Shown: positions 34,556 to 45,619 of the stretch, in pieces
Position numbering within the stretch: position 1 is the stretch's first letter
Layout: every line of letters starts with the position of its first letter
Source: Cucumis sativus
Taxonomy: Eukaryota > Streptophyta > Magnoliopsida > Cucurbitales > Cucurbitaceae
Direction: 5' to 3'
DNA length: 64,000 nucleotides
NCBI RefSeq assembly: GCF_000004075.3
Contig: NC_026661.2
Coordinates: 9,390,307 to 9,454,306, forward strand
The notes under the pieces: model-generated
Told to the model about the DNA's origin: nothing
Database searches by the model: none
What the model saw: only the letters and a program-made list of their open reading frames with translations
Translations under genes and position numbers: made by a program

Positions 34556-34855
34556 TTATTTTTTCCATTTAGATATTTGTTATAAATCAATTAAATAATA
34601 AAAATTTGTATTAAATTATTTTGGGACCATTTATTTCCAAAACGGTATCCCACCATTTTTTCCATTTAGATATTTCTTATAAATCAATTAAATTAAATAA
34701 TAGAAATTAGTATTAAATTAATTTGGACCTCACTTTTTTTCAAAACTATATCCCACAATTTTTTCCATTTAGATATTTGTTATAAATCAATTAAATAATA
34801 GAAATGTGTATTAAAGTAATTTGAGCCTACATTGATGTAATATACTAGTCCATTT
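34556..34855 (+). repeat. Three tandem units of about 100 bp
   Basis: Each unit begins TTTTTCCATTTAGATATTT (near 34560, 34656 and 34757), followed by TTATAAATCAATTAAAT and a TATCCCACC or TATCCCACA end. Confidence 0.88.
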
Positions 34856-35060
34856 AAGACTTTTATGAAATTTATTAGTAATTTGGATCCTTCATGTAAT
34901 ATCATATAACAATTTAGGCTATATGAGTTAAAGACCCTTTTGTGAAATTTATTAAAAGCTTAGGTCCATAACCTAATATCATATAATATTTTAAACTATT
35001 TTAACGAAAGACCCTTTCTTTTTTATCATATTATTAGTGAAAGATTTAGCAACATTCTAT

Positions 35061-35150
35061 GATCTTTTTTAAAATTAATGTAAAATTTGAAACATATATA
35101 AAAAATAGGGTGGGTGCAAAACTATTTTTAAAAATAGGTGATTTGAGGTG
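35061..35150 (+). mobile_element. Orphan terminal repeat of the PMD-type Mutator family
   Basis: GATCTTTTTTAAAATTAATG, then AAAAAATAGGGTGGGTGCAAA, then TATTTTTAAAAATAGGTGA follow the same order and spacing as the left end of the element at 17705. No palindrome and no second end were found nearby. It is probably a remnant of another member of the family. Confidence 0.55.
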
Positions 35151-35159
35151 ATTTGATCC

Positions 35160-36227
35160 AACATTCTATAACTAAATTTTTGCGACCATTTTGGAACATT
35201 TTTTTTTCTCTTCCCATCTTTTAATTTCGTGATATTCTAAAATATATATCTATATATATATAATTTCTCAATTTACTATTACTTACATCAACATTTTACT
35301 TTTTGTTTTTTATTAAATATTGTTAATTACTCTTTTTCTCATGGATAATTTTAAATTTTTTTTAATTCTTCTCTTGTTAAATTCATTTTCTGAATTTCAA
35401 CTTTGTTTTTGTTTTTTTATTAAATTGGTTGATATTCGTGTGTTGGATTGATGTTTTGTTTTTCATTTTAGAATTCATATTTTCTTCCATACTTATGGTT
35501 GAAATTAATTACCTTTTCATTGAGACCTTAAGCATATGTCGAATATATAGAAAAGTTCAAATATACATTACCTTTTTGCTTTTTTTGGTGTGTTTACACA
35601 TACATCACATTAAATGATTCTAATAGCGACCTAATCAATTCAACACAGATTAAATCTAGAAAACAAACCAAGACAACTAGTAATTTGGAAAGCTTAATTA
35701 CCAATTGATTAGATGCTTGGGTGAATGTTTTATGACAAAATAAATTGTCGTAGACAGTTTGGAATTAACTCACAAAGCAAGCCATAAATTCAAGCCCTAA
35801 TTGAGATTTATGCACAAAGATGCTATTATCTCAAGTAAAACATAGAAGAATTAGTAAAGTCCAACATGAATTCAAAGTAAACAAGTCTCAACCAATGTAC
35901 ACGATCAGTTCAATCCTATCCCTAAGTTAGAAATCACTTAGACTTACCTTAGCTACTCATAAAGTGCTAAGACGAAGTTCCAATGTTTAAATAAATGAAA
36001 AATACAAAGAAGTTAAGGATAGGAAGGTGAAAATAGAGAGATTGACCTGAATTAGCAAAATGATCATATATAGAAGTGTTGTAGCATCGGTGCCCAATTC
36101 ATGACTTTGCCCCCAACCTCAAGTGTTGTGCAGCAGCGTAGTTGGGGCACAGAGGCATTAGGCCCGTATGTCTTTGACATTATAACAACACTCCCTCTCA
36201 ATCTTCTAACATCTTATCCTCTTCAAA
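35160..36227. other. Non-coding region, no assignable feature
   Basis: AT-rich at first, then (35630-36100) moderately complex sequence resembling retrotransposon non-coding DNA but without LTR ends or domains. The 62-codon hydrophobic frame at 35429-35617 is not supported as a gene. Confidence 0.4.
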
Positions 36228-36445
36228 AACGCCTGCGCGGACCATCGAACATCTTCCAACGTCGATCACGGCCGACCATCTTCGAATGCGGCTAACCATC
36301 TCTGACTCCAAACGCAACCGACCTTATCCGAATGTCGTTGTCATCGACTATCGTCGACCATCTTCTAATGTGTCCGACCATCTCCAAACACCCTCAACCA
36401 CTCCAAATGCGGTCGACCATCTCCCAACACCGTCTGTCATCGAAT
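36228..36445 (+). repeat. GC-rich array of CGACCATCTTC motifs
   Basis: The word CGACCATC(T/G)(T/C)C recurs roughly every 18-30 bases (for example near 36271, 36355, 36376 and 36414), often with ACGTCGAT, GAATGCGG or ACACC between. It occupies the same place relative to the transposase as the GC-rich patches of copies 1 and 2. Open frames across it are repeat translations. Confidence 0.6.
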
Positions 36446-38496
36446 TTGTATTTTTCAGGTCAGGGTTTGTATTTTTCATCCGTCGGCATCGTTTCCTGAA
36501 ATTTGTTGTTTCCTCAACCTCAAATTTCTAATACAATGTAGTTTTCTCCTTCTGATAGTGCAACTTTATTGAACATACTGAAATTTGTGTTTTTAGCTTC
36601 TAACTCCCTCTTTTACAACATTTTAATAGTATTGTGATTTTCAATGACGGACTTAGGTTATGTTGGAGTAGGTGAAATGAACTACTATTACTTCACATTG
36701 TTGAAATGGCTGAGCTGAGACTATAATGCTTCTACTTGTCTTTTCTTGTTATGTTCTTTTTACGTTATTATAATTATGCAAAGATTTTTTAGGTTCGCAA
36801 ATCTTCCAAGAAATTATATAAGGACAATGAATATCATTTGCTTGATTTTTTTCTTATGCATTGACATCAGTAAGTATTTCATTACAATCTTGATATCTTT
36901 TTTGCACCTTTTTAATTTGATTGAGGGAGCAGAGGTTTAATAACTATACTCACCGTAGAATTCTTGGCATCTTAATGTTGCTAACTTTTGGAGGACTTGG
37001 AATCATAATTTTTTGCACCTTTTCAAATCAAAGTTACATGTTTTGGTATTTTCCAAGTTAAATGAGAAATAATGACTTGGAATCTTCACATTTTACTGTT
37101 GGTAACTGTTGGAGGACTTATGTGCAGGTTACACCCATAACTTTGTACTTTGTTTTGCATACATTGTTGTTAAAAAGGAAGTGTTTGAATTGTCAAAATA
37201 GTTTTTTTTTACCCATATTCAAAAGCTATCTTCAAACCTCAAAGCACTTAGTTCAAAATGTATATTTTTCACCGTGAGAGTGGTCTAAGTATTATTTGTC
37301 TTATTCTTTCATGAAATGATGAACTTTTGGTAAGACAGAGAGCTCATCCTTCAATAGTTTTGTAGTTTTTGGATGCCCATACTCATCCTATTATGTTTGA
37401 GTAGTTTTAAATTATTGTTTCACCTTTTTGTTTCAGGGTTTGTTTATTGGGGTCATGATCATTTTACAAGTCAGTGGTGGGAAAAGTTTGCATCTATTGC
37501 TCTTTAGCAAAGACACGTTCTTCATTTATCTTTTGCCTTTGATTATATTCAACGCCTGGTAAAGTTTCTGCACCATATGATTCATGATGCCTGCAACAAA
37601 TTTATACTGGTAGTGGTCCTTTTATACATCATAAGCAATGGGTGAGTTGTTTTTCTTCATGCATAATTGTTGACCATGACCACAGCTACATTTGGTCTGT
37701 ACTTGTTGCTGTATTATGGTTTATTTAGAAAGAAGTCAGATTGTAGAATTGAACTTCTTGTCATTTGTGCTGCGCATGGTAACCTAAAGTTATGATCCAA
37801 CATGTTCTAGAGGTTGAAGCAAACATCTTTTATTGAGGTTGAATTAGATTTTAGCCAATTCATTGTTTTTCATGATGTGTTTAGGCTAATAAAGTTGTAG
37901 TTGAACGTAGTATAATAACACTAAAGTTTAGGCTAATAATTTTTTCGTAAAAAAGTTGTATGTGCTGCAGCCACATTCATTTCCAAAAGAAACGAAGATT
38001 ATGAGGAAGTGGAGGTGTGCTTTTACATATGAATCTATATCTTCCTAGTTACAATGTTTTTGTGTCATTGTCTAAGAAGGGCATGCACCTGCATTTTGCT
38101 TATGTGTCCATGTTTCATGCATATTCGTTACTTGGCCACTCCAACACTTGTTACAAACACATCAAATACTTGTATGACACAATAGAGACTTTAGACAGGT
38201 GTAAGACTTCAAAAGTTAATATGGGTCAAATATTTGTTAGATGTGTATCAAACACTTGTTCCATGCTAAATAGACACATACATTCATCTTTTAAGCATTT
38301 CTTTTTTCCAAGTTTTTTGAAACTTTACTAAAGCAAAAGGTTAATAAATTCCCAAGTTGGTAGTGTTTGTTTATGAAATTTGTGTATTGTAGGATGTAGT
38401 TACTGATTGATTTCCTTAAGTTGTAAGACCATCTATTTTGTAACTAGGTTTGTTTAGAGGCCAATTTAGAAGATTTAATTTTTATACAGCTACACA
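36446..38496 (+). other. CACTA copy 3 5' leader, no gene
   Basis: AT-rich leader between the motif patch and the transposase start. Small open frames (36746-36940, 37062-37277, 38017-38331) show no domain. A short repeated phrase around TTTGGAGGACTTGGAATC and TTGGAGGACTTATG (near 36990 and 37110) suggests internal duplication. Confidence 0.45.
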
Positions 38497-41400
38497 ATGG
38501 ACAAGTCATGGATGACAGAAAACAGAATGTATAGAGAATATGATTTAGGAGTTGAAAAGTTCATTTAATTTGGTCTGAGTCATGCCAAAGGTTCTAATTC
38601 AATTAGATGTCAATGTTTGAATTGCGAGAATCGTTTACTTAAGGATGTTTCAATAGTTCGTTATCATTTGTATGCCAATGAAATTGATAAAAGTTACAAG
38701 GTACAGTTATGGCATGGTGAAGATTTGAACTCAGAGAATGTTACTAGCATAATGAAAAATACAGTGGATGAAAATGATGAAAACGAGGATTTATTTATTG
38801 CATTTAATATGGTTCAAACCGTTCATAGACAATCTAATACGTCCAATACCTTTGATACTATGTTCGATGATGCAAAGAAACCCTTATACCCAGGATGTAA
38901 TAAATTCACCAAGTTGTCAGCGCTTGTGAGATTGTACAACTTAAAGATTAGGTATGGTTAGAGTAACACTAGCTTCTCTGAATTATTGTTCATAATAAGC
39001 GGTCTTTTACTTGAAAACAACGAAATTCCAAGTTTCTTATATGAAGCGAAGAAAACACTAGGTGCCTTAGGACCGAGTTACAAAAAAATAGATGCATGTC
39101 CTAAGATTGTTGTTTATACATAAAAGAGTATGAAAACATGACAAAGTGCTCTAAGTGTGGTTTGTCAAGGTGGAAGATCGTTAAGAACTTTAAAAAATGA
39201 AAAATATGGAGTGGCTGCCAAGCAGATGTGGTACTTCCCAATAGTTTCAAGATTTATAAGAATGTCCAAGAGATTTGAGAATACTAAGAACTTGCGTTGG
39301 TATTCAATTGGTAAAAAAGTTGATGGTATTTTGAGACATTCAACTGACACTCCATCATGGAGGTTGATTGATCAAATGTGGCCAACCTTTGGGTTAGAAC
39401 CAAGATATCTCTGTTTGAATTTGTCCACTAATGGAATTAACCTATTTGGAGATCTATTAACGACCTACAGTTGTTGGCCCGTTATTACTACAATATATAA
39501 CCTTCCACCATGGTTGTGTATGAGAAGAAAGTATTTAATGTTGACAATGATAATATCAAGTCCAAAGCAACCGGGATATGATATTAATACGTACATATCA
39601 CAATTAATTGATGACCTAAAAATGTTGTGGGAAGATGGAGTTCGATGTCTCGATGCATAGAAAGAAGAATATTTCACATTACGGACTGTCTTATAATGGA
39701 CTATCAATGATTTTCCAGCATATGGTAATTTGCGGTTGTAGCGTCAAATGATATAAGGTTTGTCCAACTTGTGGAGAGAAGACTACTTCAATAAGACTAC
39801 AACATGGAGAAAAAAATTCTTATATAGGACACATGAAGTATTTGCCAAGACATTATCCATATAGAATACAATTTTTTTTTTTTTTTTATGGTAAACAAGA
39901 GCATGAAAGTCCTCCACAACCCTTGTCGGGGGAGGCCATATACTTCAAACGGGAAAGACATGATATTTTCATGTGAGAAGAAGTGTGGGAAGACATTGTC
40001 TAATGAAGGTGTTAATGACTATTGAAAAATAAGATCATAATTTTTTGAACTACCATATTGGAAACACTTGCATGTACGACACTGTCTAGACGTAATGCAT
40101 ATTGAAAAGAATGTATGCATGAACATAGTAGGCACCTTGCTTGATATACCATGAAAAAGTAAAGATAGGATGAATACTAGACTTGATTTAGTTTAAATGA
40201 AAACTAGACCAGAATTAGCACCAATGTTTACAGATAATAGAACTTACATACCTGCGACATGCTATACATTGTCAAGAGAAGAAAAGTATCGATTTTGTAA
40301 GCTTTTGTCTAAAATTAAAGTTCCTGAAGGGTATTCGTCAAATATTAGATGTCGTGTCTCTTTGGATGAATTAAAACTGATCGGTCTTAGATCGCATGAT
40401 TGTCATGTTTTAATGCAACAACTGGTTCCAATTGCAATATGCTCAATCCTACCGAAGAATATGAGGTACACTATCAGTAGAATGTGCTTTTTCTTCAATG
40501 CAATTTGTGCGAAAAGTTTTTCTATCTTAGAGCTTGATGCATTGCAAGAAGATATAGTTATGACTTTATGCAATCTTGAGAAGTATTTTCCACCCTCGTT
40601 TTTCACAATTATGGTTCATCTTGTCGTTCATCGTGTGGGAGAAGCAAAGCTTTGTGGACATATACATTTGTAGTGGATGTACCCATTTGAACGATGCATG
40701 AAAGTTTTGAAAAGTTATGTTCGTAATAAAACTCAATCGAAAGGATGCATTGCAGAAGCAAAAATATGTGAGGAGGTTGTTGAATTTTGTTGGGATCTTC
40801 TTTCTAGATTAGGTCCTATTGGGCTTGGGTCACTCAATTCAAGGGAAGACAAACAAAGCGATGGACCACTGCTAGCAGGAACATACGTTCGGCTTGACAT
40901 ACAACAACTGAAGCAAGCACATCTTCACATTTTACAGAACACTGAAGAAGTACACCCATACATAGAGGAAGCATTGCTATGATTATACACCCCCATTTAT
41001 TTACCCTTCACAATGAACGATTTTAATATATGACACATTTTGTAAACAACATTTGAAGTAGTTAAAAATGAAAAATCGAAGAACCAAAAATGAAGAATGG
41101 CTACAAGTTGAACATAATCGATCATTCGGTGCATTGATACAAGATTAGGTTATTGAACTATCAACCCTGCATTTTGTTTTCTTATTATTGGCTACTAGTT
41201 ATAACAAATGACTTTTCTCTTCAATAGGTGATGGGTGAATTACATGAAGAAAAGGTTGTCTCGAACACCACACTTTGGCTTGCACATGGACCCCCACTCT
41301 ACTTTAACGACGTATGAGGGGTACATGATTAATGGATTTTGTTACCACACAAAGTTCTGTGATGACCACCGAACTGTTCAAAACAGTGGAATTATGTTAG

Positions 41401-41860
41401 TTGCAACAACAATGCAAGTGTCTAGTGCGAAGGACAAAAATTCGGTCATTTTGTGACATGTCTTTCTATAGGACGATTCAAGAGATTTGGGAAGTCAGTT
41501 ACAATACGTTTAAGGTTGTTCTTTCAAATGCAATTGGGTTGAAAATAATGGAGGTGTTCGAATGAACGATCTTAATTACACGTTGGTTGACCTCAACTGA
41601 ATTGGACACACTTCAGATTCGTTCGTTATTGCCACATACGGTCGACAAGTATTCTATGTTACAGATCCTGTTGATGCAAGATGGTCGATTGTTGTCATAC
41701 CACCTGAGAAGGACTTTCCTTACAAATGTTTTAATGATGACATATAAGACATGTTGCCGCACTATCCCCTAGTCTCGAAATGTACAACATGTAATATTGA
41801 TGAAAGTGGGGAAATATACGCTAGACCTGAACATGAAGGCACATGGGTTACTAGTTGACT
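38497..41860 (+). pseudogene. CACTA TNP2-type transposase, copy 3, heavily broken
   Basis: It starts MDKSWMTENRMYREYDLGVE. The frame then carries LHxYANEIDKSYKVQLWHGE-type sequence, KPLYPGCNKFTKLSALVRLY, WRLIDQMWPTFGLEPRYLCL, NLPPWLCMRRKYLM, SSPKQPGYDINTYI, HLHVRHCLDVMHIEKNVCMN, a DUF4218 block at 40197-40982 (LPKNMRYTISRMCFFFNAI, LEKYFPPSFFTIMVHLVVHR) and a DUF4216 remnant at 41235-41860 (GRQVFYVTDPVDARWSIVV). SADGIN is changed to STNGIN, so a core Asp position is lost. An 18-base T run lies at about 39869. Many stops and frameshifts are present. Confidence 0.8.
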
Positions 41861-42246
41861 TTCAGAAGTATGTATAGTAAGAGACATACATTCAGTTATT
41901 TGGTTGTGTTCAATGTTCATTACATATAGTTAATGATTGTCGTTTTTTTTTTTTGTGTAGAACAATGTCATTTTCATATACGACTATAATCTACCGTTAT
42001 CAAGTTTTAATTTCATGCTCATAAGTTTATTTTTTTTCAAAATTAGACACTATAATGTATTAGATCTGCTATATTGAAAGTGTTATGTGTTCTATCATAG
42101 TTGTTATGAACTTTGTGTAAGTAAGTGTGTAGAAGAACAATTTCTTTATTTATTTTAGAACCAACAACTGATTCACATTTCACTATCAAAGTCCCGTTGT
42201 AGTTATCAAACTAGTATTCTCTTTCTTTCTTATAATTACATACGTA

Positions 42247-42904
42247 TTGTTACTAATAGTCTCGTGTGTTATGTTTGAAACCACATTTGTAGTAATGGTT
42301 CATTTAGGGAATGATGATGCGGTATGCGACCAGCTTGCTACACCCCATGAAAGAGGGGAAAGCAGTAGCCACAAGAGAAAACGTGGCCCTACGGGAATGA
42401 AGGAGATAACACGTGTCAGTAGTGAGGGATGAAAAGATTGACTAGGAATAGTTCGAGGAGTGGAGAAGTACGTCACCAAGAAAAAGTATTTCCAAATCCC
42501 GACATTTCAAAATTGAAACAAAGTAATGAGGAGAAGACAATGTATGAAGAACGAGATGAAATGGCAAAAAGAATTAACGAGTTAGAAGCAGAGCTACTAA
42601 AATGAAAAAAAAAGGTGAGTGTAGCATAGGAGCCGAAGAAGAACAATGTAGTATGTATTTAAGAGGAACACCATCAATGAAAGGGGATTTAGATAATGAG
42701 GTTGAAGATGTAGCCACTAATTTAGAACCAGAGAAAGTCGTTGATGAGGTGACCGAAGTCAAGAAAGAAATGGATGTTTATTTTTTACGAACCCTTAAGT
42801 TAGATGTTTTGTTTGCATACTGTTCTGACAAGACATTTTCTTTACTAATGGTTAACGTGGAAGGAGAAGAAGAGAATGTTGAGATCAAATCAAATGAAGG
42901 TTAG
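42247..42904 (+). pseudogene. CACTA copy 3 second-gene remnant
   Basis: Broken frames encode a basic start (RGESSSHKRKRGPTGMKEIT), then a Glu/Lys-rich possible coiled coil (MAKRINELEAELL region near 42560) and an acidic stretch (42602-42904). This corresponds in position to the Transposase_24-like gene of copy 1, but the conserved RVRGVGGF-type block was not found. Confidence 0.45.
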
Positions 42905-43286
42905 TTTTGATCACAGTTCATGATTCTAAAGTGTTGTGTGATTATTTACTATATCTACGTGTACACACACATATTTAACAAATACTTCTACATAGGTTGG
43001 AATCCTGTGTATGTTGACATTTGAAACGCAAGATAATATCATTGCCCGTGGAACAATATTTGATTCAAAAGGTGACAGTGACAACATGAAGGTGTCAGTT
43101 GATGTTGTCTTAATGGTGAATGTGCAATTCCCATCCCGAGGAAGAAAGAACTCACCAAAATGTCACAGAAAGTGGGTTCACACTTAATGTGGCCACAACA
43201 TCTTGTCATCACCAAGAATGAGAAGGTAATTGTCTTCTTGCGTTGCTATTCTATGCATCAATTAATGCTAACACTAGTTGTAATCT

Positions 43287-44439
43287 TTGTGTTACAAGGA
43301 GACTGCGAGTTTGAGTAAGAATCCGCCCACATTCTCGAGCGCAACATATGAGCGTGTTCCAGTGGCCCTTCGGTGTTTGGTAAAATTAGTTGAGCATATG
43401 GGGTCGCCTATTCAAATAACCACGCTCGTTGAGGTCTTTCGTGTGAGAAGGAAATGTTACGTAATGATTGAGTCGTCGAGAGATTTCTCCTCGATGCAGC
43501 CAACATGTACTGCATGTCTCGATACATACATGATGTAAGATTTGTTAGTAGTACTCTTTATTATTTAGTAAAAGAAGCATACATATTTTTTGCATTTCCA
43601 CTTATTGTAATTCCATTTTATTGCATTTGCTTGTCATTGCACTTGTAGGTACCTTTACATAATTATAGATGAAGGCAAAAGTTTGAACTTATATAAGTTC
43701 TTGGATGCCAGAACTGTAAGTTTTTCGAGCTACAAAGAATTGCGCGCACAGTTATTGAATGCTCGATTGCTTGGAGCGAAGTATGACCAACTAGTACTAT
43801 TTTCTTACAACTCCGGGTAAGTGCATGATCATGATCTTTTCATTGTCATTCATGTTTGAAACCACTAGTTCAATGTGAATTCATACTATTTGAAATGTAT
43901 TCTTAGCAATCACTGAAGTTTGATCGTTGTAAATCACACAAAGGGTGCTGCGTTTTTTATTGACCCTTTGAAGAACCGGATTGAAAAAGACATGTCTGAA
44001 ATACTTGTAATGTATGGCATACTTATATCATTAATTTATTTTTCTGTATGCAACAACTTTAAGTACATAACAATTCTATATTATTTTGTAGGTCATTCAA
44101 TATATCGAACAAAAAAAAACCAAACTAGAAGGTCGTGAATAATGTATGTGAATTTGTTAGTTGGGATAATTGTAAATTTGTTATTACTTTTAATATACAT
44201 GTATATTGTTGTATGTGCATCCACAATGTCCCAAATAATCAGGGTAGTAGAATGCGGGGACTATGTCATGTGGTTCATGTGTGACATAATCTTGTCAAGG
44301 AGTACTTATATTGTAGGTATCGTAAGTACACCAATTTTAAAAATATCATCATGTCATTTATTTTGAATCATACTCTCTCATCGATGAAGTTAGATATGAA
44401 TGGGCAGAGTTTCTATTTAAGCATGTATATCGTGCTTAG
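43287..44439 (+). pseudogene. CACTA-borne Ulp1-type protease, copy 3
   Basis: Exons give VALRCLVKLVEHMGSPIQIT (43350 onward), LDTYMM, then YLYIIIDEGKSLNLYKFLDA, KYDQLVLFSYNSG and the peptidase core. The catalytic His is in NH*SLIVVNH (about 43910), where the Trp codon after His is now TGA. The Asp is in AFFIDPLK and the Cys in VECGDYVMWFM (about 44250). The C-terminus reads IDEVRYEWAEFLFKHVY and ends TAG at 44437-44439. Layout matches copy 1. Confidence 0.72.
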
Positions 44440-45520
44440 CGTTAGATTTTTTTGCAAACTTTTTTGAAGTATTTTGTCGATCTTTTTTGGTGGATATAAT
44501 TTTATTGAACATGAAAGATACATATGTAAATGTTTAAACCATATTTTTTAACAAACTAAAGGAGCACAGAGGTAAGTTCATAGTTCTCGTCTCACATTTA
44601 TATATATGTTCCCGATTGAGAATTAAACTTAGACAAATATGAATGTGTGTGCATTTCTTTTTTTTCTTAGGGCTGCAATTCGATCCCTTCTCAATCACCC
44701 ACAAGTTTGTCGATCTCGTAATGCACAATTGTTTGGGATTCTACCTTGGTACGTTATTTGTAATTTTATAATTTGAATCTACTTCGTTTTTCATTTTTCA
44801 TTTTCTGTAAGTTCATATTTTTCATGAAGAATTGTGCATCTTGTTTCATGCCGAGTTTGCAAATTAAGTTATATTTCATTTAGAGGATATACTTATGTTT
44901 CAGTTAGGAGAGCGTTATTTGTAATTTTAGAATATGAATATATTTTGTTGCTTCATATCCAATTGGACAGTTTACATGGGTCAATTTTCAGCCTTCAATA
45001 TATTTGTAACTTCATTTTTATTTTATGCATTTATTTTATGCATTTTCAACTTTACCATGCTTCCATACCTATTGGTTTCTTCATTTTTTTTAAATATAGA
45101 TTTGGTTTTTTAGTTATGGCGGGGGGAGGGTGGAGAGTTTACATTATTGTTTTCAGCCCTCTTGATTGTATATACATGTTTTTTTTTGCAGAATTTGTAA
45201 CTTACTGCTTATATACTTACATGTTTTGACACTCTAGTTATTCTTTTATAATCTCACTATTGTTTTTGATGTACTTGTAAATTTTTTCAAACTTGATTGG
45301 AAATGTTATAGTTGAAGCTATGATTGCTGTTCTCTTCTATGTATTAATTACTTTAAAATGAGATTTTGTTTTCTTACTAGGTTTGGAAGAATCTATTCGA
45401 CAGTGAAGCCAACAATGGAGCAATGGATTGATATAGGACTTTTTGTATGGTTGGTAGAAAAATCTTGGTTCCAATGTATTGATGTTAGGCTTATTGGTAC
45501 CTAAAGATCTTAATGTTTAT
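44440..45520 (+). other. Downstream of CACTA copy 3; exon-like patches, unassigned
   Basis: Two patches look exon-like: 44671-44748, with a TTTCTTAG acceptor and GTACG donor, reading AAIRSLLNHPQVCRSRNAQL; and 45382 onward after CTTACTAG, reading FGRIYSTVKPTMEQWIDIG. I do not recognise the protein. The stretch 45231-45376 matches 61480-61630 in inverted orientation (about 36 of 37 bases at one end). The remaining open frames are AT-rich and unsupported. Confidence 0.3.
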
Positions 45521-45618
45521 TCTTTTTGTAGGTAAACTACCTTTTATTGGGTGTACGAATATTACAAATATTACAAAGATCTTAATTGTTTTCATAGAAG
45601 AGAACAGCAATCGTAGCT
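45316..45618. repeat. Inverted repeat with 26-bp arms
   Basis: AGCTATGATTGCTGTTCTCT plus six further bases (45316-45341) face a reverse complement at 45593-45618 with one mismatch; the loop is 251 bases. Confidence 0.85.
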
Positions 45619-45619
45619 C

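Larger units (their letters stand above)
32344..35060. mobile_element. Mutator-related repeat DNA, copy B, non-coding
   Basis: Holds the 900-bp stretch matching 5430-6340 (at 32770-33668), an 18-bp-arm palindrome at 33639-33682 and a triple repeat at 34556-34855. Two antisense patches (32403-32606 and 34381-34590) are related to each other (FWEEIN...FPSS against FWKEVENFSCFPST). They may be duplicated leader sequence. No transposase domain is visible. Confidence 0.5.
36100..44440 (+). mobile_element. CACTA element copy 3, older, ends not found
   Basis: Same gene order as copy 1: motif patch (36228-36445), TNP2-type transposase (38497-41860), charged second-gene remnants (42247-42900) and Ulp1-type protease (43287-44439). 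The sequence is clearly more diverged from copies 1 and 2 than they are from each other, and more broken. CACTA termini were searched for by eye and not found, so the limits given are those of recognisable content. Confidence 0.7.
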
